Of a DNA stretch of 64,000 nucleotides, positions 18,029 to 26,619 are shown piece after piece (the stretch's first letter is position 1; each line of letters opens with the position of its first letter). The translations under genes were made by a program, and so were the position numbers. This DNA is from HXMU1420-2 sp017643305 (GTDB lineage Bacteria; Pseudomonadota; Alphaproteobacteria; Rhodobacterales; Rhodobacteraceae): contig OZ244249.1 of NCBI GenBank assembly GCA_965217135.1, forward strand, positions 3,844,001 to 3,908,000, read 5' to 3'. The notes below the pieces were generated by a model. The model did not search any database. It saw only the letters and a list, made by a program, of their open reading frames with translations, and was not told where the DNA came from.

Positions 18029-19398
18029 CTTGCAATCTGCTCCCTCACACGCTGTGGCGCAGTCCCGCCGTAAGACATGCGGGAGTTTACCGAGTTTTCG
18101 ACCGTCAGAACAGAAAAGACATCTGCAGTTATGTCTGCATGCACCGATTTCATATCGTCCAGCGTCAGATCCGACAGATCGCAGCCCTTAGTTTCGGCCA
18201 TTGCAACCAGTGTGCCGGTCACATGATGCGCATCGCGGAACGGCAGGTTCAGCACCCGCACCAGCCAATCGGCCAGATCGGTCGCGGTGGAGAAGCCCGA
18301 GCCTGCCGCGCCCGCCAGCGCGTCGCGGTTGCCGGTCATGTCGCGCACCATGCCCTCCATAGCCGCCAGCGCCAGCATCCAGTTATCGGCGGCATCAAAG
18401 ACCTGTTCCTTATCTTCTTGCATGTCCTTGGAATAGGTCAACGGCAAACCCTTCATCACCATCATCAGCGCCGTATTGGCCCCAAAGATTCGCCCGACCT
18501 TAGCGCGAATCAATTCCGCTGCATCCGGGTTCTTCTTCTGCGGCATGATGCTGGATCCGGTGGAAAACCGGTCGCTCAGCGTGACAAAGCGAAATTGCGC
18601 AGAAGACCAGATCACCAGTTCTTCGGCAAACCGGCTCAAATGCATGGCGCAGATCGATGCTGTCGACAGGAATTCCAGGGCGAAATCCCGATCGCTAACA
18701 GCGTCAAGCGAATTGGCCGCCGGCCGATCAAAGCCAAGCGCCTGCGCAGTCATATGCCGGTCGATGGGAAAAGACGTGCCCGCCAGCGCCGCAGCGCCCA
18801 GGGGCGATTCGTTCATGCGCGCGCGCGCATCGCGAACACGGCTGAGATCCCTGCCAAACATTTCCACGTAAGCCATCATGTGATGGCCCCATGTCACCGG
18901 CTGTGCTGTCTGCAGATGGGTAAAACCAGGCATGACCCAAGCCACCCCGGCCTCCGCTTGAACCAACAGCGCGCGGATCAGGGCAATCAGCCCGGTTTCG
19001 GCAGCATCAAACTGGTCTCGCACCCACAGTCTGAAATCGGTGGCCACCTGGTCATTGCGGGACCGGCCCGTGTGCAAACGCCCCGCTGGTTCTCCGATGA
19101 TTTCTTTCAGCCGCGCCTCCACATTCATATGAATGTCTTCCAGCGCCGTGGAAAACTGGAATGTTCCGGCCTCAATCTCTGACAACACCGTGAGCAACCC
19201 TTCCCGGATCGCGTCGACATCGTTATCCGTCAGGATGCCTGTCGCAGCCAACATGGCGGCGTGGGCTCTCGACCCGGCGATGTCCTGGGCCGCCATCCGC
19301 TGATCGAACCCGATCGAGGCGTTGATCGCCTCCATGATCGCGTCCGGACCTTCGGCAAATCGGCCGCCCCACATCTGGTTCGAGGATGTGTCTGACAT
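18007..19398 (-). CDS. argH: Argininosuccinate lyase
   Basis: A 463-residue fumarase-superfamily enzyme that splits argininosuccinate into arginine and fumarate. Seen: MWGGRFAEGPD at the N-terminus, HTGRSRNDQVATDFRLW near 110, the TAQPVTWGHHM His region near 160, and the signature GSSIMPQKKNPDAAEL near 280 with its catalytic Ser loop. Length is standard. Its start is only 19 bases from the start of the divergent TlpA gene, so the promoters must overlap the opposite gene's leader. Confidence 0.97.
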   Translation of the reverse strand: MSDTSSNQMWGGRFAEGPDAIMEAINASIGFDQRMAAQDIAGSRAHAAMLAATGILTDNDVDAIREGLLTVLSEIEAGTFQFSTALEDIHMNVEARLKEIIGEPAGRLHTGRSRNDQVATDFRLWVRDQFDAAETGLIALIRALLVQAEAGVAWVMPGFTHLQTAQPVTWGHHMMAYVEMFGRDLSRVRDARARMNESPLGAAALAGTSFPIDRHMTAQALGFDRPAANSLDAVSDRDFALEFLSTASICAMHLSRFAEELVIWSSAQFRFVTLSDRFSTGSSIMPQKKNPDAAELIRAKVGRIFGANTALMMVMKGLPLTYSKDMQEDKEQVFDAADNWMLALAAMEGMVRDMTGNRDALAGAAGSGFSTATDLADWLVRVLNLPFRDAHHVTGTLVAMAETKGCDLSDLTLDDMKSVHADITADVFSVLTVENSVNSRMSYGGTAPQRVREQIARWTDLLG

Positions 19399-19417
19399 AG
19401 TTCACTCCGGAGGTTTG

Positions 19418-19978
19418 ATGCGCTTATTTCGATTGCTGACCCTTTATCTGGCCCTGATGGCAGGTGCAAATGCCACTCTGGCCAGCGACACGTCGCTGGA
19501 GACGTTGCGCGACGGCGATATGAAAAAGCTGGTGTTCCACAGCGAACCCCAGGCCGTATCGGAGGCAGAGTTCACTCTGGCTTATGGCGCCGGCATGGCA
19601 ACACTGGCCGATTACCGTGGCAAATGGGTGCTGTTGAATTTCTGGGCCACATGGTGTGCGCCCTGCCGCAAGGAAATGCCCACCTTGTCGGCCTTGCAGG
19701 CGGAGTTCGGCGGGGCGAGCTTTGAGGTGCTGACGCTCGCCACAGGACGCAACAACCCTGCGGGTATCCAAAAGTTCTTTGACAAGATCGAGGTTTCGAA
19801 CCTGCCCCGCCACCAGGACCCCAAAAGCGCGGTAGCACGGGACATGGCTGTACTCGGCCTGCCGATCACGGTGATCATCGACCCTGAGGGGCGCGAGATT
19901 GCCCGCCTGCGCGGGGATGCGGATTGGCATTCCGACAGCGCGCGGGCGATTGTGGCGGCGATGCTGGCGGGCGGATGA
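19418..19978 (+). CDS. TlpA/ResA-family thioredoxin, exported
   Basis: A 186-residue protein starting at ATG 19418 after a GGAGG ribosome site. It has an N-terminal signal/anchor (LFRLLTLYLALMAGANATLA) and a thioredoxin domain with the active site WATWCAPCRKEMP near residue 80, plus the cis-Pro region GLPITVIIDPEGREIARLRG near 146-165. TlpA-like proteins act as periplasmic disulfide reductants, often for cytochrome c or oxidase assembly. It is divergent from argH, a common arrangement in Rhodobacteraceae. The specific partner is not known. Confidence 0.9.
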   Translation: MRLFRLLTLYLALMAGANATLASDTSLETLRDGDMKKLVFHSEPQAVSEAEFTLAYGAGMATLADYRGKWVLLNFWATWCAPCRKEMPTLSALQAEFGGASFEVLTLATGRNNPAGIQKFFDKIEVSNLPRHQDPKSAVARDMAVLGLPITVIIDPEGREIARLRGDADWHSDSARAIVAAMLAGG

Positions 19979-20260
19979 ATTGCCATTCGCAGCGTTACGA
20001 TGAAGCCGCGCATCGAAGGACCGTGCACCAGCGCACCGAAAGGGCTGGCAGCCACGTTATCTTTCGCGTCGAGTTCAGCGCGACCTTTTAATCGCAGGAA
20101 ATCCTTCTCCGAGTCGTCGGGCCGATGGAGCCCCATCCATGCGCGGCGGCCCACAATGGCCCGCACTTACGCGCGGGGAGTTGCCACACACAAGTGGTGA
20201 CCCAACGCCACCTTTGACAGCCTGCCCGCCACCCCCCACAGTTCGCACACGGAGGGACGT
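19979..20260. other. Intergenic stretch with no clear gene
   Basis: These 282 bases separate the TlpA gene from the small membrane protein at 20261. Short open frames exist on both strands (for example 20000-20200 plus, and a minus frame reading RLKGRAELDAKDNVAASPFG), but none has a convincing ribosome site, start or recognisable family. It may be eroded coding DNA. I see no terminator hairpin with a T-run. Confidence 0.4.
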
Positions 20261-20647
20261 ATGCCACTGCACATTCTTATTATCATGGTGGTCATCGGGA
20301 TCGGTGGCATTGCGCTGCTGCTTCACCTTACAGGTCGATCACGCACAGCGACCATGACCGAAACGGACGCGCAACAGGGCTGGGCCCGGCACTACCCAAA
20401 TGATACTGTGCAACACGTAACCCTCGCACATGACGGTAAATCCGCGCTGGTGCTCAGCGATGCGGGGCCCGGGGTGCTCTGGGTCTTTGGCCTCGATACC
20501 GTGGCCCGGCACCTGCGCAACTGCGACGTGTCCGAAACCGAAACCGGGCTGCGCGTGGACTTCCACGACTATGCCGTACCCCCAGCCCGCTTTGCGCTGT
20601 CACAAGACGAGCGCACGCGATGGCAATCCGAAATGAGACCCGCATGA
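20261..20647 (+). CDS. Small membrane-anchored hypothetical protein
   Basis: A 128-residue protein that I do not recognise. The ATG follows GGAGG by 6 bases. It starts with one hydrophobic helix (ILIIMVVIGIGGIALLLHL, residues 5-23), then a soluble part with no metal or catalytic signature, including ALVLSDAGPGVLWVFGLD near 67. It overlaps the fatty acid hydroxylase gene by 4 bases (ATGA), so the two are coupled and probably work together, possibly as an accessory of the hydroxylase. That link is inferred from position only. Confidence 0.7.
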   Translation: MPLHILIIMVVIGIGGIALLLHLTGRSRTATMTETDAQQGWARHYPNDTVQHVTLAHDGKSALVLSDAGPGVLWVFGLDTVARHLRNCDVSETETGLRVDFHDYAVPPARFALSQDERTRWQSEMRPA

Positions 20648-21573
20648 CCGACCAAATCACCTACCCCGACGTGGTGCAATATGCCGTACCGTTCTTCGTT
20701 GCGGCCATCCTTATCGAATTCGCCTGGATCGCCATAAAAGGCCGGGGCGGGCGATATGAAACGCGCGACGCGCTGACCTCCCTCATCATGGGCGCGGGCA
20801 ATGTGGCGTCGGGCATCGCACTTGGCTTCATCGCCTGGGGCTTTTTCATGTGGCTCTGGCAGATCACACCACTGGACCTTGGCACATCGGTCTGGGTGGT
20901 GCTGCTGTGCTTCGTGTTGGATGACCTGCGCTATTACTGGGTTCACCGGTTCGGACACCGAATCCGCTGGGTTTGGGCCAGCCATGTGAATCACCATTCC
21001 AGCCAGCATTACAATCTGACCACGGCGCTGCGGCAAACCTGGACCTATACGTTTACCTTCATGATGGTGGTGCGCGCGCCACTGATCCTTCTGGGCTTCC
21101 ACCCGGCCATGGTGCTGTTTGTGGGGGGACTGAATCTGATCTACCAGTTTTGGATCCACACCGAAGCGATCGGCCGCATGCCGCGCTGGTTCGAAGCCAT
21201 TATGAACACCCCCAGCCACCACCGCGTGCACCACGGGCGCAATGCACGGTATCTGGATGTGAACTATGCAGGCGTCTTCATCATCTGGGACAAGCTGTTT
21301 GGTACCTTCGTACCGGAACTCGACGAAGAAAAACCCGACTATGGCCTTGTGCACAACATCGCGACGTTCAACCCGATCCGCGTTGCGTTTCACGAATGGG
21401 TCGGCATCTTCCGCGACGTGGCCCAGCCCGGCATCACCTGGCGCGATCGGCTGATGTATTGTGTGGCCCCGCCGGGTTGGAGCCATGACGGCAGCCGCGA
21501 CACGTCGGAAGAGATCAAGGCGAAACATCTCGCCCGCCACCCTGAAGACAGCGGCACGCCCGGGTTCGGATAA
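20644..21573 (+). CDS. Sterol desaturase / fatty acid hydroxylase family protein
   Basis: A 309-residue membrane di-iron oxygenase. The three histidine clusters of the family are present: HRFGH near residue 102, HVNHHSSQHYN near 115-125, and HHRVHHGRN near 193-201. Three or four hydrophobic helices flank them. These enzymes hydroxylate or desaturate lipids or sterol-like substrates; the substrate here cannot be told. The ATG at 20644 overlaps the upstream gene's stop. A set of three hairpins (21576-21634) follows the stop codon and separates it from the convergent tag gene. Confidence 0.9.
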   Translation: MTDQITYPDVVQYAVPFFVAAILIEFAWIAIKGRGGRYETRDALTSLIMGAGNVASGIALGFIAWGFFMWLWQITPLDLGTSVWVVLLCFVLDDLRYYWVHRFGHRIRWVWASHVNHHSSQHYNLTTALRQTWTYTFTFMMVVRAPLILLGFHPAMVLFVGGLNLIYQFWIHTEAIGRMPRWFEAIMNTPSHHRVHHGRNARYLDVNYAGVFIIWDKLFGTFVPELDEEKPDYGLVHNIATFNPIRVAFHEWVGIFRDVAQPGITWRDRLMYCVAPPGWSHDGSRDTSEEIKAKHLARHPEDSGTPGFG

Positions 21574-21575
21574 GA

Positions 21576-21634
21576 CGAATTGTCGTCAATTCGCACGCAA
21601 GTCATCAATGACTTGCGGGAATCGCATTGATGCG
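21576..21634. repeat. Triple-hairpin intergenic element, copy 1
   Basis: Three consecutive hairpins lie between convergent genes. (a) 21576-21593 is CGAATTGTCGTCAATTCG, a 7-bp stem with a TCGT loop. (b) 21596-21617 has 9-bp arms CGCAAGTCA and TGACTTGCG around TCAA. (c) 21623-21634 has 5-bp arms CGCAT and ATGCG. The 18-base hairpin (a) recurs exactly at 29771-29788, where a second 22-base hairpin again follows after 2 bases. This may be a bidirectional terminator or a REP-like element. Confidence 0.8.
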
Positions 21635-21644
21635 TTTGCCCGTG

Positions 21645-22190
21645 TCAGACCTGCAGATGTCGGGGGCAGGTAACAAGGTGGTCGTTGATCAAACCGCAGG
21701 CTTGCATCCAGGCATAGACGATGGTGGGTCCGCAAAACTTGAACCCGGCCTTCTTCAGCTCCTTTGACACCTGCTCCGACAGCGGGGTTGAGGCCGGCAC
21801 CTCGGCCAGCGTTGTCCAGCTGTTGCGCAGCGGCTTGCCATCAACATATTCCCAGCACCAGGCAGAAAAATCTCCAAGCTCCAATACAGCGCGGGCATTT
21901 GTAATGGTCGCTTCGATCTTGCCGCGATGGCGGATGATGCCAGCATCCTGCAACAGTGCCTGCACCTCTGCCTCTCCCCAGCCAGAGATCACCTCCGGAT
22001 CGAACCCAGCAAAGGCACGGCGGAAATTGTCACGCTTTTTCAGGATCGTGATCCAGCTCAACCCTGCCTGGAATCCGTCGAGGATAAGCTTTTCCCATAA
22101 CGCTCGCCCGTCATATTCCGGTACGCCCCATTCGGTGTCGTGGTAGTCCAAATAAATCTGTTCGGGTCCCGCCCATCCACACCGGTCCAT
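21645..22190 (-). CDS. tag: DNA-3-methyladenine glycosylase I
   Basis: A 181-residue base-excision repair glycosylase that removes 3-methyladenine. Seen: the N-terminal MDRCGWAG with a zinc Cys, YHDTEWGVP with a zinc His near 17, LILDGFQAGLSWITILKKR near 36-54 (catalytic Glu/substrate loop), FKFCGPTIVYAWMQACGLIN near 149, and the C-terminal zinc pair in HLVTCPRH. Length matches E. coli Tag. It converges with the hydroxylase gene across the triple-hairpin element. Confidence 0.95.
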   Translation of the reverse strand: MDRCGWAGPEQIYLDYHDTEWGVPEYDGRALWEKLILDGFQAGLSWITILKKRDNFRRAFAGFDPEVISGWGEAEVQALLQDAGIIRHRGKIEATITNARAVLELGDFSAWCWEYVDGKPLRNSWTTLAEVPASTPLSEQVSKELKKAGFKFCGPTIVYAWMQACGLINDHLVTCPRHLQV

Positions 22191-22284
22191 CCCTGCGCCT
22201 CACATTCGTTTCAAATGCCTAGTTTAAGCGGGCGTTTACCCGGATGGTCAATCTTTGGCCTGCACGCTTCTGTCCGAGGGCCCG

Positions 22285-23121
22285 ATGCCACGCAAACGCG
22301 ACCTGCTTGATGTGCCAAACGGCACGCGAAATCCGATTGATGCCGCCGTGTCCGGTCGGGATGCCGTGACCATGGCCACGGTGACCGAGGCCATCCGCCA
22401 TAACGAAGTGCACATGGCCTTCCAGCCCGTCATTCAAGCGCGCTTACCAAGCACCGTTGCGTTTTACGAAGGGCTGCTGCGGGTGCTGGACGCTGCTGGT
22501 CGGGTGATCCCGGCGGGGCAGTTCATGGCGCGCGCCGAACAGACCGAACTGGGGCGGGAGCTGGACTGCATCGCATTGCAGCGCGGTTTCAAGGTCCTTT
22601 CGGAGTTTCGCCAGCTACGGCTGTCGATCAATATGTCCGCTCGGTCCATCGGGTACCGCAAATGGATGCGTGTGCTGGATCGCGGGCTGCGCGATGACCC
22701 TGATGCAGGCGAGCGGCTGATCCTGGAAATCAGCGAAGACAGCGCCATGATCGTGCCTGAGCTGGTCACGAAATTCATGGGTGACATGCAGGCGCGGGGC
22801 GTTTCCTTTGCGCTGGACGATTACGGCGCTGGCAGCATTGCCATCCGCCATTTCCGGCAGTTCTTGTTCGACGCGGTCAAGATCGATGGCCAGTTCGTGC
22901 GCGGCATCACCAATAACCCAAGCAACCAGCTGGTCGTGACCGCGCTGATGCGCGTTGCGCGGGAATTCGACATGTTCACAGTTGCCGAATCCGTGGAGAC
23001 AGAGATGGATGCAGCATTCCTGACTGATGCGGGCGTCGATTGCCTGCAAGGTTACCGGTTTGGCGCACCGACAATTGCCATGCCGTGGCTGCCAGAAAAA
23101 ACCGCCAGAACCGGAACATAA
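22285..23121 (+). CDS. EAL-domain c-di-GMP phosphodiesterase
   Basis: A 278-residue stand-alone EAL protein that should hydrolyse c-di-GMP. Catalytic residues appear intact: the EAL Glu in YEGLLR near residue 61, Asn in LSINMSARS near 116, Glu in LEISED near 148, the Asp pair in DDYGAGS near 178, Lys in VKIDGQF near 198, Glu in AESVET near 234, and Gln in CLQGYRFG near 254. EGLLR and AESVET are mild variants of EALLR and AEGVET. No sensor or GGDEF domain is fused. The ATG at 22285 was chosen; a TTG 30 bases upstream is possible. Confidence 0.9.
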   Translation: MPRKRDLLDVPNGTRNPIDAAVSGRDAVTMATVTEAIRHNEVHMAFQPVIQARLPSTVAFYEGLLRVLDAAGRVIPAGQFMARAEQTELGRELDCIALQRGFKVLSEFRQLRLSINMSARSIGYRKWMRVLDRGLRDDPDAGERLILEISEDSAMIVPELVTKFMGDMQARGVSFALDDYGAGSIAIRHFRQFLFDAVKIDGQFVRGITNNPSNQLVVTALMRVAREFDMFTVAESVETEMDAAFLTDAGVDCLQGYRFGAPTIAMPWLPEKTARTGT

Positions 23122-23286
23122 ACGCCGCGCGACGGCTACCCGTCTCCTGAGACACCGTGGCTGTTGCTGCACCTGCACGATTACGATAAGAGGCTACTGG
23201 ATTGGGGGGGGGAGGAGCCGCAGAGTATTCTGCACAGCCCGATTTCTGCGCCTTCCGCCGGAAACCGCAAAAGGACACCAAATCAC

Positions 23287-24462
23287 ATGACCAATGTTGT
23301 TATCGCGTCCGCCGCCCGTACAGGGGTTGGCAGCTTCAGCGGCACATTCGCGAACACGCCTGCCCATGATTTGGGCGCAGCCGTGCTCGAAGCGCTTGTC
23401 GAACGGGCAGGCATTCAGAAAGAAGACGTGTCCGAAACTATTCTCGGCCAGGTGCTGACCGCGGCTCAGGGCCAAAACCCCGCGCGCCAGGCCCATATCA
23501 ATGCCGGTCTGTCAAAGGAAAGCGCCGCCTGGGGCATCAACCAGGTGTGCGGGTCGGGCCTGCGGGCCGTGGCTCTGGCCGCACAGCACATCCAGCTGGG
23601 TGATGCAGACATCGTGGCCGCCGGTGGCCAGGAAAACATGTCGATGAGCCCCCACGCCGCCGCGCTGCGCCAGGGTCACAAGATGGGCGACATGAAATAC
23701 GTCGATACGATGATTCGCGATGGCCTGTGGGATGCCTTCAACGGCTACCACATGGGTCAGACGGCCGAAAACGTGGCCGAGCAGTGGCAAATTTCCCGTG
23801 ACATGCAGGACGAATTCGCCGTTGCCTCGCAGAACAAGGCCGAAGCCGCGCAGAAGGCTGGCAAGTTTGATGACGAAGTGATCCCGTTCACCATCAAGAC
23901 CCGCAAGGGTGACATCGTGATGGACAAGGACGAATACATCCGCCACGGCGCTACCATGGAAGCCATGCAGAAACTACGCCCGGCCTTCACCAAGGACGGC
24001 TCCGTGACTGCGGCCAACGCCTCGGGCATCAATGACGGTGCCGCCGGCGCCCTGCTGATGAGCGCGGATGAAGCGGAAAAGCGGGGGATCGAACCGCTGG
24101 CACGCATCGCGTCCTATGCAACTGCCGGATTGGACCCGACGATCATGGGTGTCGGTCCGATCTATGCCAGCCGCAAGGCGCTGGAAAAGGCAGGCTGGAA
24201 AGTCGAGGACCTGGACCTGGTCGAAGCGAACGAAGCGTTTGCCGCACAGGCCTGTGCCGTGAACAAAGACATGGGCTGGAACCCCGAAATCGTGAACGTC
24301 AACGGCGGCGCCATTGCCATCGGCCACCCGATCGGTGCCTCGGGCGCGCGGATCCTGAACACTCTGCTGTTCGAAATGAAACGCCGCGATGCCAAGAAAG
24401 GCTTGGCCACACTTTGCATCGGCGGCGGCATGGGCGTCGCGATGTGCCTGGAGCGCCCGTAA
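23287..24462 (+). CDS. phaA: Acetyl-CoA C-acetyltransferase (beta-ketothiolase)
   Basis: A 391-residue thiolase joining two acetyl-CoA into acetoacetyl-CoA. Seen: nucleophile Cys in VCGSGLRAVALA near residue 88, NASGINDGAAG near 244, EANEAFAAQA near 318, the catalytic His in GGAIAIGHPIGASGARIL near 349, and the second Cys in LCIGGGMGVAM near 379. With phaB immediately downstream, the role is the first step of polyhydroxybutyrate synthesis. The leader contains a run of nine G (23204-23212). A strong terminator follows, so phaB likely has its own promoter too. Confidence 0.96.
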   Translation: MTNVVIASAARTGVGSFSGTFANTPAHDLGAAVLEALVERAGIQKEDVSETILGQVLTAAQGQNPARQAHINAGLSKESAAWGINQVCGSGLRAVALAAQHIQLGDADIVAAGGQENMSMSPHAAALRQGHKMGDMKYVDTMIRDGLWDAFNGYHMGQTAENVAEQWQISRDMQDEFAVASQNKAEAAQKAGKFDDEVIPFTIKTRKGDIVMDKDEYIRHGATMEAMQKLRPAFTKDGSVTAANASGINDGAAGALLMSADEAEKRGIEPLARIASYATAGLDPTIMGVGPIYASRKALEKAGWKVEDLDLVEANEAFAAQACAVNKDMGWNPEIVNVNGGAIAIGHPIGASGARILNTLLFEMKRRDAKKGLATLCIGGGMGVAMCLERP

Positions 24463-24485
24463 GTGCCCCGGTAAACCGGAACATC

Positions 24486-24513
24486 AGGGGCACCATTTCG
24501 GTGCCCCTTTTTG
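24486..24513 (+). terminator. Rho-independent terminator after phaA
   Basis: The arms AGGGGCAC (24486-24493) and GTGCCCCT (24501-24508) pair perfectly around a 7-base loop and are followed by a run of T on the plus strand (CCCCTTTTTG). It lies 23 bases after the phaA stop and 130 bases before phaB, so it separates or attenuates phaA-phaB transcription. Confidence 0.85.
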
Positions 24514-24644
24514 TTTGGGAGGTCGTCACGAGACCAAGTGGAAACCACACCGTGACAATTCGACAACGCAATAAAATTGCGCATTGACACCCAGACCAGC
24601 AATATTCAAACCAATTGCTGAAACTTATTGAACGGAGGACATCC

Positions 24645-25367
24645 ATGGCACGAGTTGCTCTTGTCACCGGCGGATCTCGTGGAATCGGGGCCGCCATTTC
24701 GAAAACGCTGCAGGATGCGGGCTATTCCGTTGCGGCCAGCTATGCTGGCAACGACGAAGCCGCGGCCGCGTTTACCGCTGAAACCGGGATCAAGACCTAC
24801 AAGTGGAACGTCGCCGACTACGACGCGTCCAAGGCTGGCATCGAACAGGTCGAAGCAGACCTCGGTCCGGTCGACGTCGTGGTGGCCAACGCTGGTATCA
24901 CGCGCGACGCGCCGTTCCACAAAATGACGCCGCAGCAGTGGCATGACGTGATCGACACCAACCTGACCGGCGTGTTCAATACCGTGCACCCCGTCTGGAA
25001 CGGCATGCGCGAACGTGGCTTTGGCCGTATCGTGGTGATTTCGTCGATTAACGGTCAGAAAGGCCAGTTTGCTCAGGTGAACTATGCCGCGACCAAGGCG
25101 GGCGATCTGGGCATCGTGAAATCCCTGGCGCAGGAAGGCGCGGCCAAGGGCATCACCGCCAATGCAATCTGCCCAGGCTACATCGCCACAGACATGGTCA
25201 TGGCCGTGCCGGAAAAAGTGCGCGATGCCATCATCGGTCAGATCCCCACGGGGCGTCTGGGTGAGCCGGAAGAAATCGCACGCTGCGTGGCGTTCCTGGT
25301 GTCCGACGACGCAGCGTTCATCAACGGATCGACCATTACGGCCAATGGTGGTCAGTTCTTCGTCTGA
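24645..25367 (+). CDS. phaB: Acetoacetyl-CoA reductase
   Basis: A 240-residue short-chain dehydrogenase that reduces acetoacetyl-CoA to (R)-3-hydroxybutyryl-CoA with NADPH. Seen: LVTGGSRGIGAAIS near residue 6, the structural VVANAGITRD near 81, catalytic Ser in VVISSINGQKGQFAQ near 135 and the YAATKAG Tyr/Lys pair near 150, and AICPGYIATDMV near 177. The GQKGQFGQ-type segment is typical of PhaB. The ATG follows a GGAGG site. It pairs with phaA upstream; no phaC synthase is in the window. Confidence 0.95.
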   Translation: MARVALVTGGSRGIGAAISKTLQDAGYSVAASYAGNDEAAAAFTAETGIKTYKWNVADYDASKAGIEQVEADLGPVDVVVANAGITRDAPFHKMTPQQWHDVIDTNLTGVFNTVHPVWNGMRERGFGRIVVISSINGQKGQFAQVNYAATKAGDLGIVKSLAQEGAAKGITANAICPGYIATDMVMAVPEKVRDAIIGQIPTGRLGEPEEIARCVAFLVSDDAAFINGSTITANGGQFFV

Positions 25368-25391
25368 TCCCCGCCGAGCACTTGAAACAGC

Positions 25392-25424
25392 AAGGGCCGG
25401 TCTAAAATGGACCGGCCCTTTTGC
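25392..25424 (+). terminator. Rho-independent terminator after phaB
   Basis: AAGGGCCGGTC (25392-25402) and GACCGGCCCTT (25410-25420) form a perfect 11-bp stem with a 7-base loop, followed by TTTTG on the plus strand. The A-run on the other side would also make it work for the minus-strand small gene that ends at 25443. Confidence 0.88.
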
Positions 25425-25442
25425 GTGGTATGGCTGGGTCTG

Positions 25443-25562
25443 TCAGCCTTTGGTCGGGCGGTAGAACACCCGGCGGACCGAAGCGCGAAATGCGCGGGCG
25501 CGTTCCCGGCGGGCACTTTCGTAAGCGAGGTGATACCGGCGGTCGATGATCGGTTCCAACAT
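25443..25562 (-). CDS. 39-residue arginine-rich small protein
   Basis: A short coding sequence on the minus strand: ATG at 25562-25560, TGA at 25445-25443, encoding 39 residues that begin MLEPIIDRRYHLAYESARR and continue into an Arg/Ala-rich amphipathic stretch (ERARAFRASVRRVFYRPTKG). A strong AAAGGAGC ribosome site sits 8 bases before the ATG. The RA-rich helix resembles the DUF1127/RSP-type small proteins of Rhodobacterales, but I cannot name a family. It is divergent from the LysR gene at 25675, so it may be a target of that regulator. It ends beside the phaB terminator. Confidence 0.65.
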   Translation of the reverse strand: MLEPIIDRRYHLAYESARRERARAFRASVRRVFYRPTKG

Positions 25563-25674
25563 GTTTTCGGCTCCTTTGGGTGCAGCAGATTTGAATTGAA
25601 CCTCAAGTAGCCCACCAAAAAGCTCACTACAAACGAGAGTTTTCACAGCGTCAGTTAAATGGTACTTAACTGAG

Positions 25675-26619
25675 ATGAGTGATCGCCTACCACCCCTGAC
25701 CGCCCTTCGCGCCTTTGACGCTGCTGCACGCCACATGTCCTTTGCCCGCGCAGCGGAGGAATTGAACGTCACGCCCGCCGCGCTGTCCTTCCAGATCAAA
25801 TCGCTCGAAGACCATCTGGGCCAGCCCTTGTTCATCCGTCTGAACCGCGCGGTGGAGCTGACCCCGGCGGGCAAAACGCTGGCCCCAGGTGCCGCAGAAG
25901 GCTTTGCCGCGTTGATGACCGCGTGGAGCGCAACGCGCCGTTTGCAAGACACCCAATCGCTCACCGTAACCGCCGGGCCTGCATTTACATCGAAATGGCT
26001 GGCCCCGCGCATTTATGATTTTGCCCGCGCGCATCCGGAAATCGAACTGCGCATCACTGCCAGCCTGCGCCTGCTGGATTTCGCGCGTGATGATGTGGAT
26101 GTTGCGATCCGATTCGGCTTTGGCGACGACAAAGACATCTATTCCATGCCGCTGACCGAAGAATGGGTTACGCCCGTGACCACGCCGGAGCTGGCCGCCA
26201 AGTATCCCACGCCACAAAGCCTGACCGAAGCGCCGCTGCTGTTTGACGACAGCTTTGAAACGCTTGGGCTAAAGGTCGGCTGGGCCACATGGTTCAAACA
26301 TTTCGGGGTGGAATATAAACCGACCCATGGCGCGCATTTTTCGCAACACGACCACATGGTGGATGCCGCGCTGGCCGGCGCCGGGATCGCCATGGGCCGC
26401 CGATCGATGATCGTGACGGAGTTGCATCAGGGCCGGTTGGTTGCCCCCTATGGCGTGGCGATGATGACCGGTGCGCGATTCCGGTTCCTGTGCCGTCTGG
26501 GCGCAGAAAGCCGCACGCAGATCGCAGCATTTTGCGATTGGATCCTTGCAGAAATCGACCGGACCGCATTTGTGTTGGACGAGCTGGAAATGATCACACC
26601 CGAAAGCCTGCCAGATTGA
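25675..26619 (+). CDS. LysR family regulator (GcvA-like)
   Basis: A 314-residue LysR-type regulator. The N-terminal helix-turn-helix is LPPLTALRAFDAAARHMSFA and RAAEELNVTPAALSFQIKSL (about residues 5-44), followed by EDHLGQPLFIRLNRAVELTPAG. The effector domain has the FTSKWLAPRIYDFARAHPEI start and the DVAIRFGFGDD motif near 142, both characteristic of the GcvA/TrpI-like branch. The downstream EamA exporter starts on its stop codon, and a small basic protein is divergent; both are candidate targets. The effector is unknown. Confidence 0.92.
   Translation: MSDRLPPLTALRAFDAAARHMSFARAAEELNVTPAALSFQIKSLEDHLGQPLFIRLNRAVELTPAGKTLAPGAAEGFAALMTAWSATRRLQDTQSLTVTAGPAFTSKWLAPRIYDFARAHPEIELRITASLRLLDFARDDVDVAIRFGFGDDKDIYSMPLTEEWVTPVTTPELAAKYPTPQSLTEAPLLFDDSFETLGLKVGWATWFKHFGVEYKPTHGAHFSQHDHMVDAALAGAGIAMGRRSMIVTELHQGRLVAPYGVAMMTGARFRFLCRLGAESRTQIAAFCDWILAEIDRTAFVLDELEMITPESLPD

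Noticed and set aside
23204..23212. Run of nine G before phaA as a phase-variable switch
   Set aside because: It lies in the untranslated leader, outside any reading frame and away from an obvious promoter spacer, so length change would have no clear effect. It may also be an assembly-sensitive site.
24584..24612. TTGACA box before phaB as a sigma-70 promoter
   Set aside because: No good -10 box at 16-18 bases; AATATT is too close. A promoter is likely in this gap but I cannot place it.
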